A stretch of 64,000 nucleotides of DNA from Winkia neuii. GTDB lineage: Bacteria; Actinomycetota; Actinomycetes; Actinomycetales; Actinomycetaceae. The DNA lies in NCBI RefSeq assembly GCF_029011175.1, contig NZ_CP118946.1:496001-560000 (forward strand). Reading direction: 5' to 3'. Below are positions 46,149 through 55,836 of the stretch, in pieces. Positions within the stretch are counted from its first letter, which is position 1, and every line of letters begins with the position of its first letter. The notes beneath the pieces were generated by a model. It saw only the letters and a program-made list of their open reading frames with translations, searched no databases and was not told the origin of the DNA. The position numbers were made by a program, and so were the translations under genes.

Positions 46149-47074
46149 CAGACAGCGTAGGCGCGACCTGCACGGGTCTGGGAAAGAAGTATAGAAGGGG
46201 CGATCCAGCCCTAACCGATGTCGACTTGCAGATCCATGCCGGAGAGATAACCGGTTTGCTGGGCCGAAACGGTTCTGGAAAAACAACACTTATGCGACTG
46301 CTCGGGGGCGAACTTTTCCCGTCCTCCGGGAAAGTACAGATAGATGGTCACCCCGCACATTCGCCCTCGGCGTGCGCAAACACCTGTCTAGTAGCAGATG
46401 GCGGGAACTGGGATAAGGGCACATCGGGGCGCATTCTAGTAGAGGTCGCCAGCCTGCGTCCGAGTTGGTCTGGCGCCCTATTTGAAGAATTGCTCGATTA
46501 CTTCAGGATCGACGTGCCGCGCATTATTGGGCGGGCTTCAAAAGGCATGCAGTCCACGTTCGCCCTCTGCCTGGCGCTAGCGAGCGGGGCAGAACTTACC
46601 CTGCTGGACGAAATCCACCTAGGAATGGATCAGCCCACACGCGAAAAGATGTACGAGCAAATCGTTCGATTGAACGGCCAAACTGGACGCGGCTTCGTGC
46701 TGTCTTCACACCTTATATCGGAAATCGAGCAGGTGATAGGGCAAGTGGTTGTTCTGGAGCGGGGCCAGGTTCGCTTCGCTGGGGAAGTCGATGCCTTGCT
46801 GGACTCCTTCACTGAATTGCTAGGCCCTCGCGAAGCCGTGATGAAACTGCAAGAGGCGGGAATTCGGCTGCTAGAGCGCCAGCAGCAGGGCTCACTACTG
46901 AAGGCTACCGTAGACGGAGCGTTGCCAGAATCGTTGCGGCGCTACTGCGAGCAGGCAGGTATTCAGATGGAAGGTCTCGATCTGGCGCAAACTTTCCGGG
47001 TGCTAACCGAGGACAAGAGCAGGCCTGCAACACCAACTGAGCCGGCCTTGGGGGAGGAACACGATGCGAAATAG
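46145..47074 (+). CDS. ABC transporter ATP-binding protein of the GntR operon
   Basis: The 309-residue ATPase has Walker A 'GRNGSGKTT' and Walker B 'LTLLDEIHLGMD'. The signature is degenerate ('ASKGMQS' in place of LSGGQ), as often in YtrB-like proteins. The C-terminal extension of about 80 residues is typical of export-type ABC proteins. Between the GntR regulator and the permease, with overlaps at both ends. Likely role: export of or defence against a cell-wall-active compound (inference from YtrA operons). Confidence 0.88.
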   Translation: MTDSVGATCTGLGKKYRRGDPALTDVDLQIHAGEITGLLGRNGSGKTTLMRLLGGELFPSSGKVQIDGHPAHSPSACANTCLVADGGNWDKGTSGRILVEVASLRPSWSGALFEELLDYFRIDVPRIIGRASKGMQSTFALCLALASGAELTLLDEIHLGMDQPTREKMYEQIVRLNGQTGRGFVLSSHLISEIEQVIGQVVVLERGQVRFAGEVDALLDSFTELLGPREAVMKLQEAGIRLLERQQQGSLLKATVDGALPESLRRYCEQAGIQMEGLDLAQTFRVLTEDKSRPATPTEPALGEEHDAK

Positions 47075-47783
47075 TATTCAGCTAGGTAACGCCCTAATGA
47101 AGCGGCGCGTGTCAGCTAAATTTTTGGCATGGCGAATCGGTGGGGCGGTGTTCTTCATCGTTCTGTGTCTGGTAATTGGTTTGCTGTCCCGCAGCATTGG
47201 CAAGTTGGAAGGATTCCCAACCTTTCTTATTGGGGGTGCCTCTTTTGCGGGAGTCATGATCGTGATTAGCGACGCCGTAGCTGTTGGCGAAAACGCGCAG
47301 CGGGCTTGGTCTATAGCTGGCGTATCCGGTTCGCAGGCGGGAAGAGCCACGCTCTGGATAAACCTCGTGGACACCCTAGCAATGACTGTAATGTGGACCA
47401 TTTTTGTAGTGCTATATAGGCTGGCGCTTCCAGGGGCGGCGATCAGCGCTCTGCGGCTCTCCCTCAATGGTCAGCCGCTGCTGAGCGAACCTTTGCCCAT
47501 ACCGGTGTGCGGACTAATCATGCTCACATTCACGCTGATGTGCACCCAGCAGATCGCAATGTGCCTGATCTTCGGAAGAAGATCAAAGATTGCCTCCGGA
47601 GTGGCTGCCGTCCTAATTGCGTACGCCATAAGCCACTTTCTTGCCATGCTCGTCGGTTTATATTTCTCGGATGCGGGCTCCATGATTGGAGCTGGTTGGG
47701 GAGGCATCATTGTCTCGGCGGCATTTGCAGTGCTCGCCGCGCTTGCGTTCGGGATAAAGCAAGTAGCCCGCCCTCGAGTGTAG
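47064..47783 (+). CDS. ABC transporter permease of the GntR operon
   Basis: The 239-residue membrane protein has about six hydrophobic segments and no recognisable motif. It overlaps the ATPase gene by 11 bases with GAGGAA as ribosome site. It is assigned as permease by topology and position. Confidence 0.82.
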   Translation: MRNSIQLGNALMKRRVSAKFLAWRIGGAVFFIVLCLVIGLLSRSIGKLEGFPTFLIGGASFAGVMIVISDAVAVGENAQRAWSIAGVSGSQAGRATLWINLVDTLAMTVMWTIFVVLYRLALPGAAISALRLSLNGQPLLSEPLPIPVCGLIMLTFTLMCTQQIAMCLIFGRRSKIASGVAAVLIAYAISHFLAMLVGLYFSDAGSMIGAGWGGIIVSAAFAVLAALAFGIKQVARPRV

Positions 47784-47896
47784 TTTCTTCCTTCTGCGCA
47801 GCTAGCCAGCGCGAAGTGTTGCTGGACCAATTTATGCGTGAAAACATAAAAGCGCATACATGTGTGAATTAGGTCAAGTTGCGTAGAAGGAAAGAA

Positions 47897-48169
47897 ATGA
47901 GTTTTGAGAACAATAATTATGGGTTTGCGGTAGGAAAACACTGGGTGCAAGTAATTGGAAAAAATAAGTCATCCAAACCAACGTGGACCATACTGGTAGA
48001 CGAAGAAGTAAAAGATACCAAAGAGGGAAGCGGCGAACTTCAACTGACAACGAAGCTCGACGGGCAAGTTCTGTCATCCACGATAGAGCCGGCCCAAATG
48101 GGGGCTGTCGCAGCGGAAGTGAAGCTGGGGGACAAGGTGGTAAAGTCCTTCGACGGCTATCTGCTATAG
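47897..48169 (+). CDS. small cytoplasmic protein of unknown function
   Basis: The 90-residue protein lacks a signal peptide and membrane segment; its sequence ('GKHWVQVIGKNKSSKPTWTILVDEEV') suggests a small beta-sheet fold. ATG 47897 follows AAGGAAAG; the very similar leader AAGGAAAGAA precedes the next gene (48236). It lies between two ABC exporters, 113 bases after the first, and is more A/T-rich at its 5' end than its neighbours. No family was recognised. Confidence 0.65.
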   Translation: MSFENNNYGFAVGKHWVQVIGKNKSSKPTWTILVDEEVKDTKEGSGELQLTTKLDGQVLSSTIEPAQMGAVAAEVKLGDKVVKSFDGYLL

Positions 48170-48235
48170 CTTTCCGTTCTCGCTGCAAGGGCAGGGCGGG
48201 AGCGAACATTCCCTCATCATTATTTAAGGAAAGAA

Positions 48236-49147
48236 ATGAACGATCTGGAGTTTTCCCATCTGTCGAAAACTTTCGGCCGTATCAAAGCCCTAGAGAACGT
48301 TAGCTTCACCGTTGCTGAGGGTGAACTATTCGGTTTCGTCGGCGCGAACGGTGCAGGTAAGACGACAACGATGCGGATTGCCATGGGCATCATTGACCCG
48401 GACCAGGGGCAGGTGTGCCTAGGCGGGAAACCGCTCACTCAGAAGGCGCGAACGCGGATAGGCTACATGCCAGAGGAGCGAGGGCTGTACCCGAAGATGA
48501 AGGTCGCCCCACAGCTGGAATATCTAGCCCGCTTGCACGGCATGAATTCCGCCGACGCTCGCGCAGCACAGCAGAAGTGGACGGAAAGGCTGGGAGTTGG
48601 CTCCCGTCGCGGCGACGAGGTCGAAAAACTCTCGTTGGGTAACCAGCAGCGGGTGCAGCTTGCTTCCGCCCTGCTATTCAACCCCCGAGCGCTGATCCTG
48701 GACGAGCCTTTCTCGGGCCTAGACCCCGTTGCGGTGGACGCGATGAGCCAAGCGATGCGCGAATACGCTGCCAGTGGCGTGCCTGTACTGTTCTCCTCGC
48801 ACCAATTGGACCTGGTAGAACGCGTCTGTGACCGAATTGGCATCATCTCCTCAGGCAGGTTAGTGGCCACGGGAACCGTAGCGGAGCTGCGAGCCACCGC
48901 AGATCCGGCAACCAAGGTGCAGGCAAGCCCCGAGGCTTGGGCGGCAGCCAAGGAAGCCGGCGCCGGGCTGGAAATTACCGACCTGGATGGGGGCGGCACA
49001 ATCAAGTTCACCGATCCCGCGCAGAAGCAACGGGTGTTGCGCGCCGCCCTCGCCGCCGGAGACGTGTACGGCTTCGCCGATGAGGTGCCCCCGCTAGCCG
49101 AGATTTTCCGCGACACTGTTTCTAAGAACCAGGAGGCCGACAAGTGA
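48236..49147 (+). CDS. ABC exporter ATP-binding protein, NatA type
   Basis: The 303-residue ATPase has Walker A 'GANGAGKTT', signature 'LSLGNQQRVQLA', Walker B 'ALILDEPFSGLDP' and H-loop 'LFSSHQLDLV'. A C-terminal DUF4162-like extension follows. It overlaps the permease by four bases (GTGA). Relatives export sodium or drugs; the substrate is not defined here. Confidence 0.92.
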   Translation: MNDLEFSHLSKTFGRIKALENVSFTVAEGELFGFVGANGAGKTTTMRIAMGIIDPDQGQVCLGGKPLTQKARTRIGYMPEERGLYPKMKVAPQLEYLARLHGMNSADARAAQQKWTERLGVGSRRGDEVEKLSLGNQQRVQLASALLFNPRALILDEPFSGLDPVAVDAMSQAMREYAASGVPVLFSSHQLDLVERVCDRIGIISSGRLVATGTVAELRATADPATKVQASPEAWAAAKEAGAGLEITDLDGGGTIKFTDPAQKQRVLRAALAAGDVYGFADEVPPLAEIFRDTVSKNQEADK

Positions 49148-50391
49148 ACCAGGTATGGCAGATCGCCAAACGCGAGATCATTCAGCGCGGCCTCAATAAG
49201 GCAACACTGGCAACGACCATCATCATGGCGCTAGTGCTGGGCGTGGGCGGAATTATTGCCGGCAACCTCCTTTCCTCAGAGAGCGAGCCAGACACGATTG
49301 CGGTTACTGCGGACACCCAGCAGATGGGAACCGCGCTGAAAGCCGTATCCAAGCAGATGCAAGAAGCCGGCGTTGGCGCGATGACTGACGATGCCGTAAC
49401 CAAGCGGGTAGCCAGCAACGAGGAAGCCAAAAAGTTGGTGCAAAAGGGCGACGTCGACTACGCCATCGTGAAGGCCGGCGAAGAAACACAGCTGCTTTCG
49501 GATGGTCCCGCCCCGATGTCTCTATCCACCACGGTCAGGCAGATAGCCTCCTCGGCCGCCCTCACGAAATACATCCAAGATGTTGGCGGCAATGTTCAGG
49601 AACTGAACAAGCAGGTAAATGACGTTAAGTTCAAGGCCGTGAACGTGTCGCCAAAGGACGAAAAGGATAAGGGCTCTGACGACTTCCAGCTCAATGACAT
49701 GGCCAACTACATCATCTCGCTAGTGGCGCTACTGCTCATGTTCATGATCATCATGACCGCGGGACAAGTAGTCGCCCTCGGCGTAGTAGAAGAGAAGTCT
49801 TCGCGAATTGTTGAAGTGTTGCTCGGTGCTGTCAGCCCAACCAGACTCCTTCTTGGAAAGGTGCTGGGAGTGGCAATCATGGCGCTTGCGCAACTGGCCA
49901 TTATGGGCCTCGGCGCCTTCATTGGCGGGCGAGCCCTGGTGCAGGCGTTGGACATGCACGTTGACGCGGCTGGTATTTCCGGCTGGGTGCTGGTGTGGAT
50001 GGTACTGGGCTTTTGCACCTACATCTTCCTGTACGCGGGCGTGGGAGCAATGGTCACCCGCACAGAAGACATGGGTACTGCGCTCATGCCGCTGGTGTTC
50101 TTGCAGATGGTGATCCTCTACGTTGCGCTGTTCGTAGCTATGAGAAACCCCGTCTCGTCAATCGTGCGCGTGCTCTCCTTCATTCCGGGAGCAAGCTGCT
50201 ACGCAATGCCCGTGCGAATTGCCTGGTCAGTGGCTCCCACCTGGGAAATCCTAGTGGCTGTGGCCCTGAACCTCCTGGCATTGCCTCTGCTCATCTGGCT
50301 AGGCGGCCGAGCATACCGCCGCGGCGTCATGAACACCGGCGGCAAATTGTCCTTCCGACAGGCCTTCGGACGCACTGTGGAAAAGGCCTAA
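49144..50391 (+). CDS. ABC exporter permease, NatB type
   Basis: The 415-residue ABC-2 permease has one N-terminal transmembrane helix (about 15-38), a large external domain (about 40-180) and about five to six helices in the C-terminal half. Motif 'GVVEEKSSRIVEVLLGAV' is typical of NatB/ABC2_membrane_3 proteins. GTG start overlapping natA. A bidirectional terminator follows. Confidence 0.9.
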   Translation: MNQVWQIAKREIIQRGLNKATLATTIIMALVLGVGGIIAGNLLSSESEPDTIAVTADTQQMGTALKAVSKQMQEAGVGAMTDDAVTKRVASNEEAKKLVQKGDVDYAIVKAGEETQLLSDGPAPMSLSTTVRQIASSAALTKYIQDVGGNVQELNKQVNDVKFKAVNVSPKDEKDKGSDDFQLNDMANYIISLVALLLMFMIIMTAGQVVALGVVEEKSSRIVEVLLGAVSPTRLLLGKVLGVAIMALAQLAIMGLGAFIGGRALVQALDMHVDAAGISGWVLVWMVLGFCTYIFLYAGVGAMVTRTEDMGTALMPLVFLQMVILYVALFVAMRNPVSSIVRVLSFIPGASCYAMPVRIAWSVAPTWEILVAVALNLLALPLLIWLGGRAYRRGVMNTGGKLSFRQAFGRTVEKA

Positions 50392-50409
50392 GCGGCATTA
50401 ACTAAAGAA

Positions 50410-50448
50410 CCGGCCTCCCTACTTCCAATGCGGAAGTGAGGAGGCCGG
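50410..50448. terminator. bidirectional terminator between exporter and ackA
   Basis: CCGGCCTCC (50410-50418) pairs with GGAGGCCGG (50440-50448), with an inner ACTTCC/GGAAGT stem. It lies between two convergent genes and can serve both. Confidence 0.85.
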
Positions 50449-50463
50449 ACTTGTTAGAAGTGG

Positions 50464-51651
50464 TTACTTCTGGGCGATCTGCATTACCTGCTGCGCAATG
50501 GACAGTTCCTCGTTGGTGGGAACAACCATGACGGTGATCTTGGAGTTCGGGGTCGAGATGGTGCGCGGTTCGTCGCCGCGGATCTTGTTGACCTCTTCAT
50601 CCAGTTCGATGCCCATGAATGCCAGGCGTTCGCACAGTTCCCGGCGAATATCCACGTCGTTCTCGCCAACACCGGCGGTGAACGCAATAACGTCCAGGCC
50701 ACCCATGACGGCGTAGTAACGGCCGACGTAGGACACTAGGCGGTGCAGGTACACGTCGAGGGCGGCGCGGGCCTTTTCGTTGCCCTCGTCAGCCAGATCG
50801 CGCACGGTGCGCATGTCGTTGTCGCCGCACAGGCCGAGCAGGCCGGACTTCTTGTTGAACAGGGTGTCCAGCTCGTCGATGCTCATGTTGGCCTGACGGG
50901 CCAGGTGGAAGACAACCGCCGGGTCGATGTCGCCAGTACGGGTGCCCATTACCAGGCCCTCTAGGGGAGTGAGGCCCATAGAGGTGTCAACGGCCTCACC
51001 ATTTACAACTGCCGAGGCCGAAGCGCCGTTGCCCAGGTGAAGGACAATCTGCTTCAGATCGGAGCGGTCAAGCAGCTCGGCGACGCGGCCCGAGACGAAG
51101 CGGTGGGAGGTGCCGTGGGCACCGTAACGACGTACCTCGTACTTCTCGGCGACTTCCTGGTCGATGGCGTAAGTGGAAGCCTCGGCCGGAAGAGTCTGGA
51201 AGAACGCGGTGTCGAAAACTGCTACGTGGGGTACGTCCGGCAGCAGCTTCTTGGCTACGTCGATGCCGGATAGGTGAGCCGGGTTGTGCAGCGGAGCGAG
51301 CGGGCACAGCTCCTCGATCTTCTGGCGAACTTCGTCAGTGATCAGAGCTGGGCCGTCGAAGTACTTGCCGCCCTGCACGACGCGGTGGCCGACGCCGATC
51401 ACGTTGGATTCGGCGATGGAGGGGCCAACCTCGTCAAACAGACGCAGAATTTCGGAAAGGCCGGCGCCGTGGTCGGCGATGGGCTCGTTTACCTCGGTGG
51501 TCTTGCCCTGGTATTTGTGGGCAATGTGGCCTTCCTTTTCGCCAATTCGCTCGCACAGGCCTTTGGCATGTACTTCGCCGGTGTCCGGATCTAGCAGCTG
51601 GTATTTGATCGAGGACGAACCGGAGTTAATTACTAGAACAGTGCGTGCCAT
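50464..51651 (-). CDS. ackA: acetate kinase
   Basis: The 395-residue ASKHA kinase makes acetate and ATP from acetyl-phosphate. It has N-terminal 'VLVINSGSSSIKYQLL', 'HGTSHRFVSGR', 'LGNGASASAVVNG', 'TRTGDIDPAV' and 'FTAGVGEND'. ATG behind GGAG, 29 bases after pta, so the two form the overflow operon. Confidence 0.97.
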   Translation of the reverse strand: MARTVLVINSGSSSIKYQLLDPDTGEVHAKGLCERIGEKEGHIAHKYQGKTTEVNEPIADHGAGLSEILRLFDEVGPSIAESNVIGVGHRVVQGGKYFDGPALITDEVRQKIEELCPLAPLHNPAHLSGIDVAKKLLPDVPHVAVFDTAFFQTLPAEASTYAIDQEVAEKYEVRRYGAHGTSHRFVSGRVAELLDRSDLKQIVLHLGNGASASAVVNGEAVDTSMGLTPLEGLVMGTRTGDIDPAVVFHLARQANMSIDELDTLFNKKSGLLGLCGDNDMRTVRDLADEGNEKARAALDVYLHRLVSYVGRYYAVMGGLDVIAFTAGVGENDVDIRRELCERLAFMGIELDEEVNKIRGDEPRTISTPNSKITVMVVPTNEELSIAQQVMQIAQK

Positions 51652-51680
51652 TAAGCACTTCTCCTTTTTTAGAAATTAGC

Positions 51681-53147
51681 TTACTTTTCCTGCGCCTGAA
51701 TGGCGGTTAGGACGATGGTGTTGACAATGTCGTCAACGGTGGCCCCGCGCGAGAGGTCGTTGACTGGCTTCTTCATGCCCTGCAGCACCGGCCCAATAGC
51801 GGTAGCGCCGGCGGTGCGCTGAACTGCCTTGTAGGTGCAGTTACCCTGGTCGAGGTTGACGAACACGAAGACGTTGGCCTGGCCCGCAACGGGGGAGCCG
51901 GGACGCTTCTTGGCAGCGACGGTGGGATCAAAGGCCGCGTCGAACTGGAGCGGGCCGTCCACTACTAGTTCGGGGTGGGTTTCCTTGATCTTTGCCATTG
52001 CTTCCTTGACCTTGTCGACGGTCGGGCCCTTGCCCGAATCGCCGGTGGAGTAGGAGATGAGGGCGACCTTCGGGTCCATGCCGAAGCTCTTGGCAGTGTC
52101 AGCAGAGGCGGCAGCAATGTCGACCAGCTGATCCGAGGTCGGATCGATGGTCACTGCGCAGTCGGCGTACAGCTGGACGCGATCTTCGAGCAGGACGAAG
52201 AAAGACCCGGACACGGTAGAAGTGCCGGGCTTGGTCTTGATGATCTGCAGTGCGGGACGGATGGTCTCGGCAGTGGTGTGGACGGCGCCGGAAACCATGC
52301 CGTCGGCCTCGCCAGCAGCGATCATTAGGGTGCCGAAGTAGGAAACGTCGGCCAGCATGGACTTAGCCTTCTCTAGGTCGACGCCCTTGTGCTTGCGGGC
52401 TTCGTACAGGATCTGGGCGTAGCGGTCAATGCGCTCCGGGTCCTTGGGGGAAACGATCTGGGCGGCCGAGATGTCCAGGCCTTCCTTTTCTGCGGCAGCC
52501 TTGATTTCGGCCTCTTCGCCGAGCAGCACTAGGTTAGCGGTGCCCATTTCGAGGACGTTAGCGGCGGCCTGCAGCACTCGCAGGTCGTCAGGCTCGGGCA
52601 GAACGATGGTGCGCAGTTCGCTCTTGGCCTGCTTGATGAACCCGGCTTTGAAAGCACCGGGGGTGACAACGCCGGAACCGGAGGCCTTGGTGAGGCCGGC
52701 CAGTTCTTCTGCCAACTCGTCGCTGATCTGCTCGTCAGCGGAGGTGAAGACCTTTACGCCCTCTACGGAGGCCTCTCCGCCAATGACGAGGACGGCGGAC
52801 ACAGCGGCGTGTGCGTCCTCGACAACCTTGGTGGCGGCTGCGATGGCCTGGTCGGCGTTAGCGGCCTCGTTCACTACCAGCAGAACGGTTGCTGAATCGT
52901 CAGCAGCTACTCCTGCCTGGACGCCAAGAAGGGAAAGGCCTGCGACCGGCGCGGCAACAGAGCCGTCGACAACCAGGGCATCCTGCAGTGCAGGGGTGGC
53001 CTTTGCGCGCAGCGCGGTTGCCTGCGTGTACCACTCGCCCTCGGCGTAGGGGCGGGCGGGGGTGGACTGTAGTTTCTGAGCGATCTTGTCAGCGATGGGG
53101 CTGACGGAGTAAGACGTGTCAACTGGTAGCACGTGGATCCGAGTCAT
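51681..53147 (-). CDS. pta: phosphate acetyltransferase
   Basis: The 488-residue enzyme converts acetyl-CoA and phosphate to acetyl-phosphate. The catalytic PTA domain is in the C-terminal two thirds ('VLPEPDDLRVLQAA', 'DGMVSGAVHTTAETIRPALQI', 'GPVLQGMKKPVNDLSRGA'), after an N-terminal regulatory region that is shorter than in E. coli. ATG 53147 was chosen because GAGGAG lies just upstream; a longer reading to 53198 has none. Confidence 0.95.
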   Translation of the reverse strand: MTRIHVLPVDTSYSVSPIADKIAQKLQSTPARPYAEGEWYTQATALRAKATPALQDALVVDGSVAAPVAGLSLLGVQAGVAADDSATVLLVVNEAANADQAIAAATKVVEDAHAAVSAVLVIGGEASVEGVKVFTSADEQISDELAEELAGLTKASGSGVVTPGAFKAGFIKQAKSELRTIVLPEPDDLRVLQAAANVLEMGTANLVLLGEEAEIKAAAEKEGLDISAAQIVSPKDPERIDRYAQILYEARKHKGVDLEKAKSMLADVSYFGTLMIAAGEADGMVSGAVHTTAETIRPALQIIKTKPGTSTVSGSFFVLLEDRVQLYADCAVTIDPTSDQLVDIAAASADTAKSFGMDPKVALISYSTGDSGKGPTVDKVKEAMAKIKETHPELVVDGPLQFDAAFDPTVAAKKRPGSPVAGQANVFVFVNLDQGNCTYKAVQRTAGATAIGPVLQGMKKPVNDLSRGATVDDIVNTIVLTAIQAQEK

Positions 53148-53325
53148 GAACTTCTCCTCGTAGAGATTAGCTTCCAAGGTAACTGTAACTGTTTGCATAG
53201 GAGCCGGGAAAAATATGTGACGCGCCTTTGGTCACTTATTTTTCCTAATGTTTGCTTAAAATATGTGGCTTTTGCGGATTGATTAGGTAATCTAATTGTA
53301 TTGACAAAGTGTTTTAGGAGCGGCA

Positions 53326-54759
53326 GTGCCCGACAAAGTTAGTTTGGTACACCACATACAGGACCTTAAAGAGTCCGTCCCAAAGCTGGGCAGACCCAAG
53401 GTAGTGGCACAGTTTGTGCTGGTCATGCTTACTGTGGGATGGATTATTGCGACCCTTGGCGCCTCTTTGCCGTTACTGGAACACATGAAAATAGCGGGTA
53501 TATCAGTATTTGAGCGAGCAGCCTTGGTAGCGGTTGCCTTTCTAGCGGCCGCCCCCGGACTCTTCCTTGCCCAGCATCTAGACGAAATGAGTAAATCTTC
53601 GCGGCTCCTTACTACTGTCGCGATGGCTTTCGCAGCCGGGGCACTAGTGGCGGCCGCCTTTACCTCCGCCTTCCCTCTGCTGGGGGCAGCCGCGGTGGTA
53701 GGGGGAATGTCTTGCGGGGTCGCTGTCAGCTCCGGCGGCAAATATATACGTCAACTCATGCCTTCCCGGTTGCGCGGTCGGTTCTATGTAATAGGAGACC
53801 TGGCACTTATGTCCGGGATCCTGCTAGGACTCTCACTAACTGCAACCTGGGCTTGGCTGTACGAACTCGAAACGATCTCACTTCCCAGCTATCTGTCGGG
53901 CCCTGCCCTCCTATTCCTCCTTCCTACTATTCCCGCGCTCGCGGCTGCCTGGCTGACCTGGCGAAGCCCCGAATCTCCTGTGCTGCTGCTTCGGCAGGGA
54001 CGCGAGGAAGAAGCGATGGTCGCCCTCGTTCGTATCCGCACCGGGCAGGCAGCTAGGATCGCGCGCGAATATGGCCGCATGCAGATCTTGGCTTCCGTCA
54101 CCGACGACACGATTGGGCGGCGCAAGGCGCAGTATTCCTCTCCTAGGCAAAAGATCATGACGAGGTCGGCAATCGCCGCCGCGATCGGGCTACATTCGAC
54201 CGGGGTGAGCATCATCTTCCTCTTTGGAATTGTGATTTGCTCTTGGACGGGCGCATCCATGACCGTGTCAGTCATTGTGGGAATGGCGGCGGTAGCCTGC
54301 GCCCTGTTCGGGTTGATCGCCAGGGTTTACGGTTTCTTGCCCCCGGCATTTTCGTTCATGACCTCCCGCCGGTCTTCACTGCTGGTGGGGGGTGGCACCT
54401 CGGCGCTTTGTCTAGCTGGACTGGCAGCTACTTTTTTCCTTGTGGTGCCGCACGCGGCCGGAGCGTGGACGCTGGTCGCAGCCATCTTCTTGATCCATGC
54501 CCTAACCGTGATCATGGTTATGTTCCCAGCCGCCAATTCGTTGACGAGGGCGCATACGCCCGGGCCGGTGCGCACTCGCGCTAACGCCGCTTCGCTGGTG
54601 GTGGCGGGCGTGTCCATGGCGTTGTTCTTGCTGGTTGCAGACCGCTTGGGGGCTGCGGGCGCGTTCTTGGCTATGGCCTTGGTCGACTGCGGGGCGACTT
54701 TGCTCGTGGCGCGGGTTGTGCCCCTACCTCCGCGGCTTCCTTCTAAGACGGCACATTAG
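53326..54759 (+). CDS. MFS transporter, sugar-porter-like
   Basis: The 477-residue membrane protein has about twelve hydrophobic segments. The loop 'RSPESPVLLLRQGREEEAMVALVRIR' after helix 6 matches the PESPR-type motif of sugar porters, and 'MPSRLRGRFY' resembles the first-half RGR motif. GTG behind AGGAG. The LacI regulator follows 18 bases later, which supports a sugar or polyol substrate. Confidence 0.87.
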   Translation: MPDKVSLVHHIQDLKESVPKLGRPKVVAQFVLVMLTVGWIIATLGASLPLLEHMKIAGISVFERAALVAVAFLAAAPGLFLAQHLDEMSKSSRLLTTVAMAFAAGALVAAAFTSAFPLLGAAAVVGGMSCGVAVSSGGKYIRQLMPSRLRGRFYVIGDLALMSGILLGLSLTATWAWLYELETISLPSYLSGPALLFLLPTIPALAAAWLTWRSPESPVLLLRQGREEEAMVALVRIRTGQAARIAREYGRMQILASVTDDTIGRRKAQYSSPRQKIMTRSAIAAAIGLHSTGVSIIFLFGIVICSWTGASMTVSVIVGMAAVACALFGLIARVYGFLPPAFSFMTSRRSSLLVGGGTSALCLAGLAATFFLVVPHAAGAWTLVAAIFLIHALTVIMVMFPAANSLTRAHTPGPVRTRANAASLVVAGVSMALFLLVADRLGAAGAFLAMALVDCGATLLVARVVPLPPRLPSKTAH

Positions 54760-54765
54760 TAAAGG

Positions 54766-54771
54766 TAGACT
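54766..54771 (+). promoter_or_regulatory. -10 box of the second LacI gene, leaderless
   Basis: TAGACT ends six bases before the ATG at 54778 with no Shine-Dalgarno, predicting a separate leaderless transcript for the regulator. Confidence 0.5.
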
Positions 54772-54777
54772 GGACCT

Positions 54778-55788
54778 ATGCAGCCCACCCAACAAGATGT
54801 TGCCGACCTGGCAGGTGTTTCTAGACAGTTAGTGTCCCTAGTAGTGCGCGGGGATAAGCATGTCTCGCCGACAAAACGCCGGGCGGTACAAGAGGCTATG
54901 GCTAGCTTGGGATACCGTCCTAATGCGGCGGCAAGGGCATTGGTGGAGCGCCGCACCCGCACTATTGGGCTAGTAACCCCTGGATTTTCAAACCCCTTCT
55001 TTGGCGATCTTGCCGATGCGATCAGGGTGGCAGCCTCTGAACGGAACTTGACGCCCCTGATCGGTTCTTCGGCCTCGGTACTTGAAGTAGAACGGTCGGT
55101 AATTGATCGTTTTATAGAGATGGGAGTAGATGGGCTGATCCTAACTGGCTCTTTGCTTTCCCCGGAGACGATCGCCAAGATCGGCGAGCAGGTGCCTGTC
55201 TGCATGCTCAATCGGCCCCCTGCTAAAGGAGTAGTGGATGCGGTCTTGTGCGACGACGCGCGCGGGCAGCAGCTGGCTACCGAACACGCGGTCGAGGCGG
55301 GCTACAAGCACATTGTGTTCCTTGAGGACGAGGATGCCGACATTCCGCAGACTTCCGCCCACCGCAGGCAGACTGGGTTCTTGGCGGCAATGGAGGCCAT
55401 GGGGCGGGCCGACGAAGCTGTCACAATCACCGTGACGGGCCGGGTCTCGGAAGCGGTCTTGCAGGCCTTCGACATTTTCAATTCCACCGATGTGGCGTTT
55501 ATCTGTCACAACGACCAGATTGCGTTCGAGGCGGCTGTCGAGATCATGTCTCGCGGCATGTCCCTGGGGGTAGACGTGGGGGTCACGGGCTACGACAACA
55601 CGGCGTTGGCTTCGTTTTATTCTCTGGAGCTGACCTCTATTGATCAGGGCTTGGCGCGGATGGCGCGCGGTGCGGTTGCAATGATCGAATCGCGCCAGCA
55701 CGGGCACCACGAGGCCGGGAGGACCCAGATGATTGACCCTACGCTGGTCACTCGCCGCTCCACTCGGCGGCGGGTATGGAAAAAGTAA
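54778..55788 (+). CDS. LacI-family transcriptional regulator
   Basis: The 336-residue regulator has a LacI helix-turn-helix (about 4-28, 'TQQDVADLAGVSRQLVSLVV'), hinge 'YRPNAAARALVERRT' and effector domain with 'TPGFSNPFFGDLADAI' and 'CHNDQIAFEA'. It is not closely similar to the regulator at 10801. Likely target: the upstream MFS gene. No clear operator palindrome was seen near 53200-53325. Confidence 0.92.
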   Translation: MQPTQQDVADLAGVSRQLVSLVVRGDKHVSPTKRRAVQEAMASLGYRPNAAARALVERRTRTIGLVTPGFSNPFFGDLADAIRVAASERNLTPLIGSSASVLEVERSVIDRFIEMGVDGLILTGSLLSPETIAKIGEQVPVCMLNRPPAKGVVDAVLCDDARGQQLATEHAVEAGYKHIVFLEDEDADIPQTSAHRRQTGFLAAMEAMGRADEAVTITVTGRVSEAVLQAFDIFNSTDVAFICHNDQIAFEAAVEIMSRGMSLGVDVGVTGYDNTALASFYSLELTSIDQGLARMARGAVAMIESRQHGHHEAGRTQMIDPTLVTRRSTRRRVWKK

Positions 55789-55824
55789 CGATATAGCAAT
55801 GGTGCACTTGGGGGCCTGCCAAGC

Positions 55825-55830
55825 TACGAT
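55825..55830 (+). promoter_or_regulatory. guaA -10 box, leaderless
   Basis: TACGAT ends six bases before the GTG start at 55837. No Shine-Dalgarno is present and the -35 is weak. Confidence 0.5.
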
Positions 55831-55836
55831 GTACCT

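Noticed and set aside
48463-49143. Minus-strand frame of 226 codons opposite the NatA-type ATPase
   Set aside because: Antisense shadow of a clear ABC ATPase with all its motifs.
52429-53049. Plus-strand frame of 206 codons opposite pta
   Set aside because: Antisense shadow; Ser/Thr/Ala-rich and without ribosome site.
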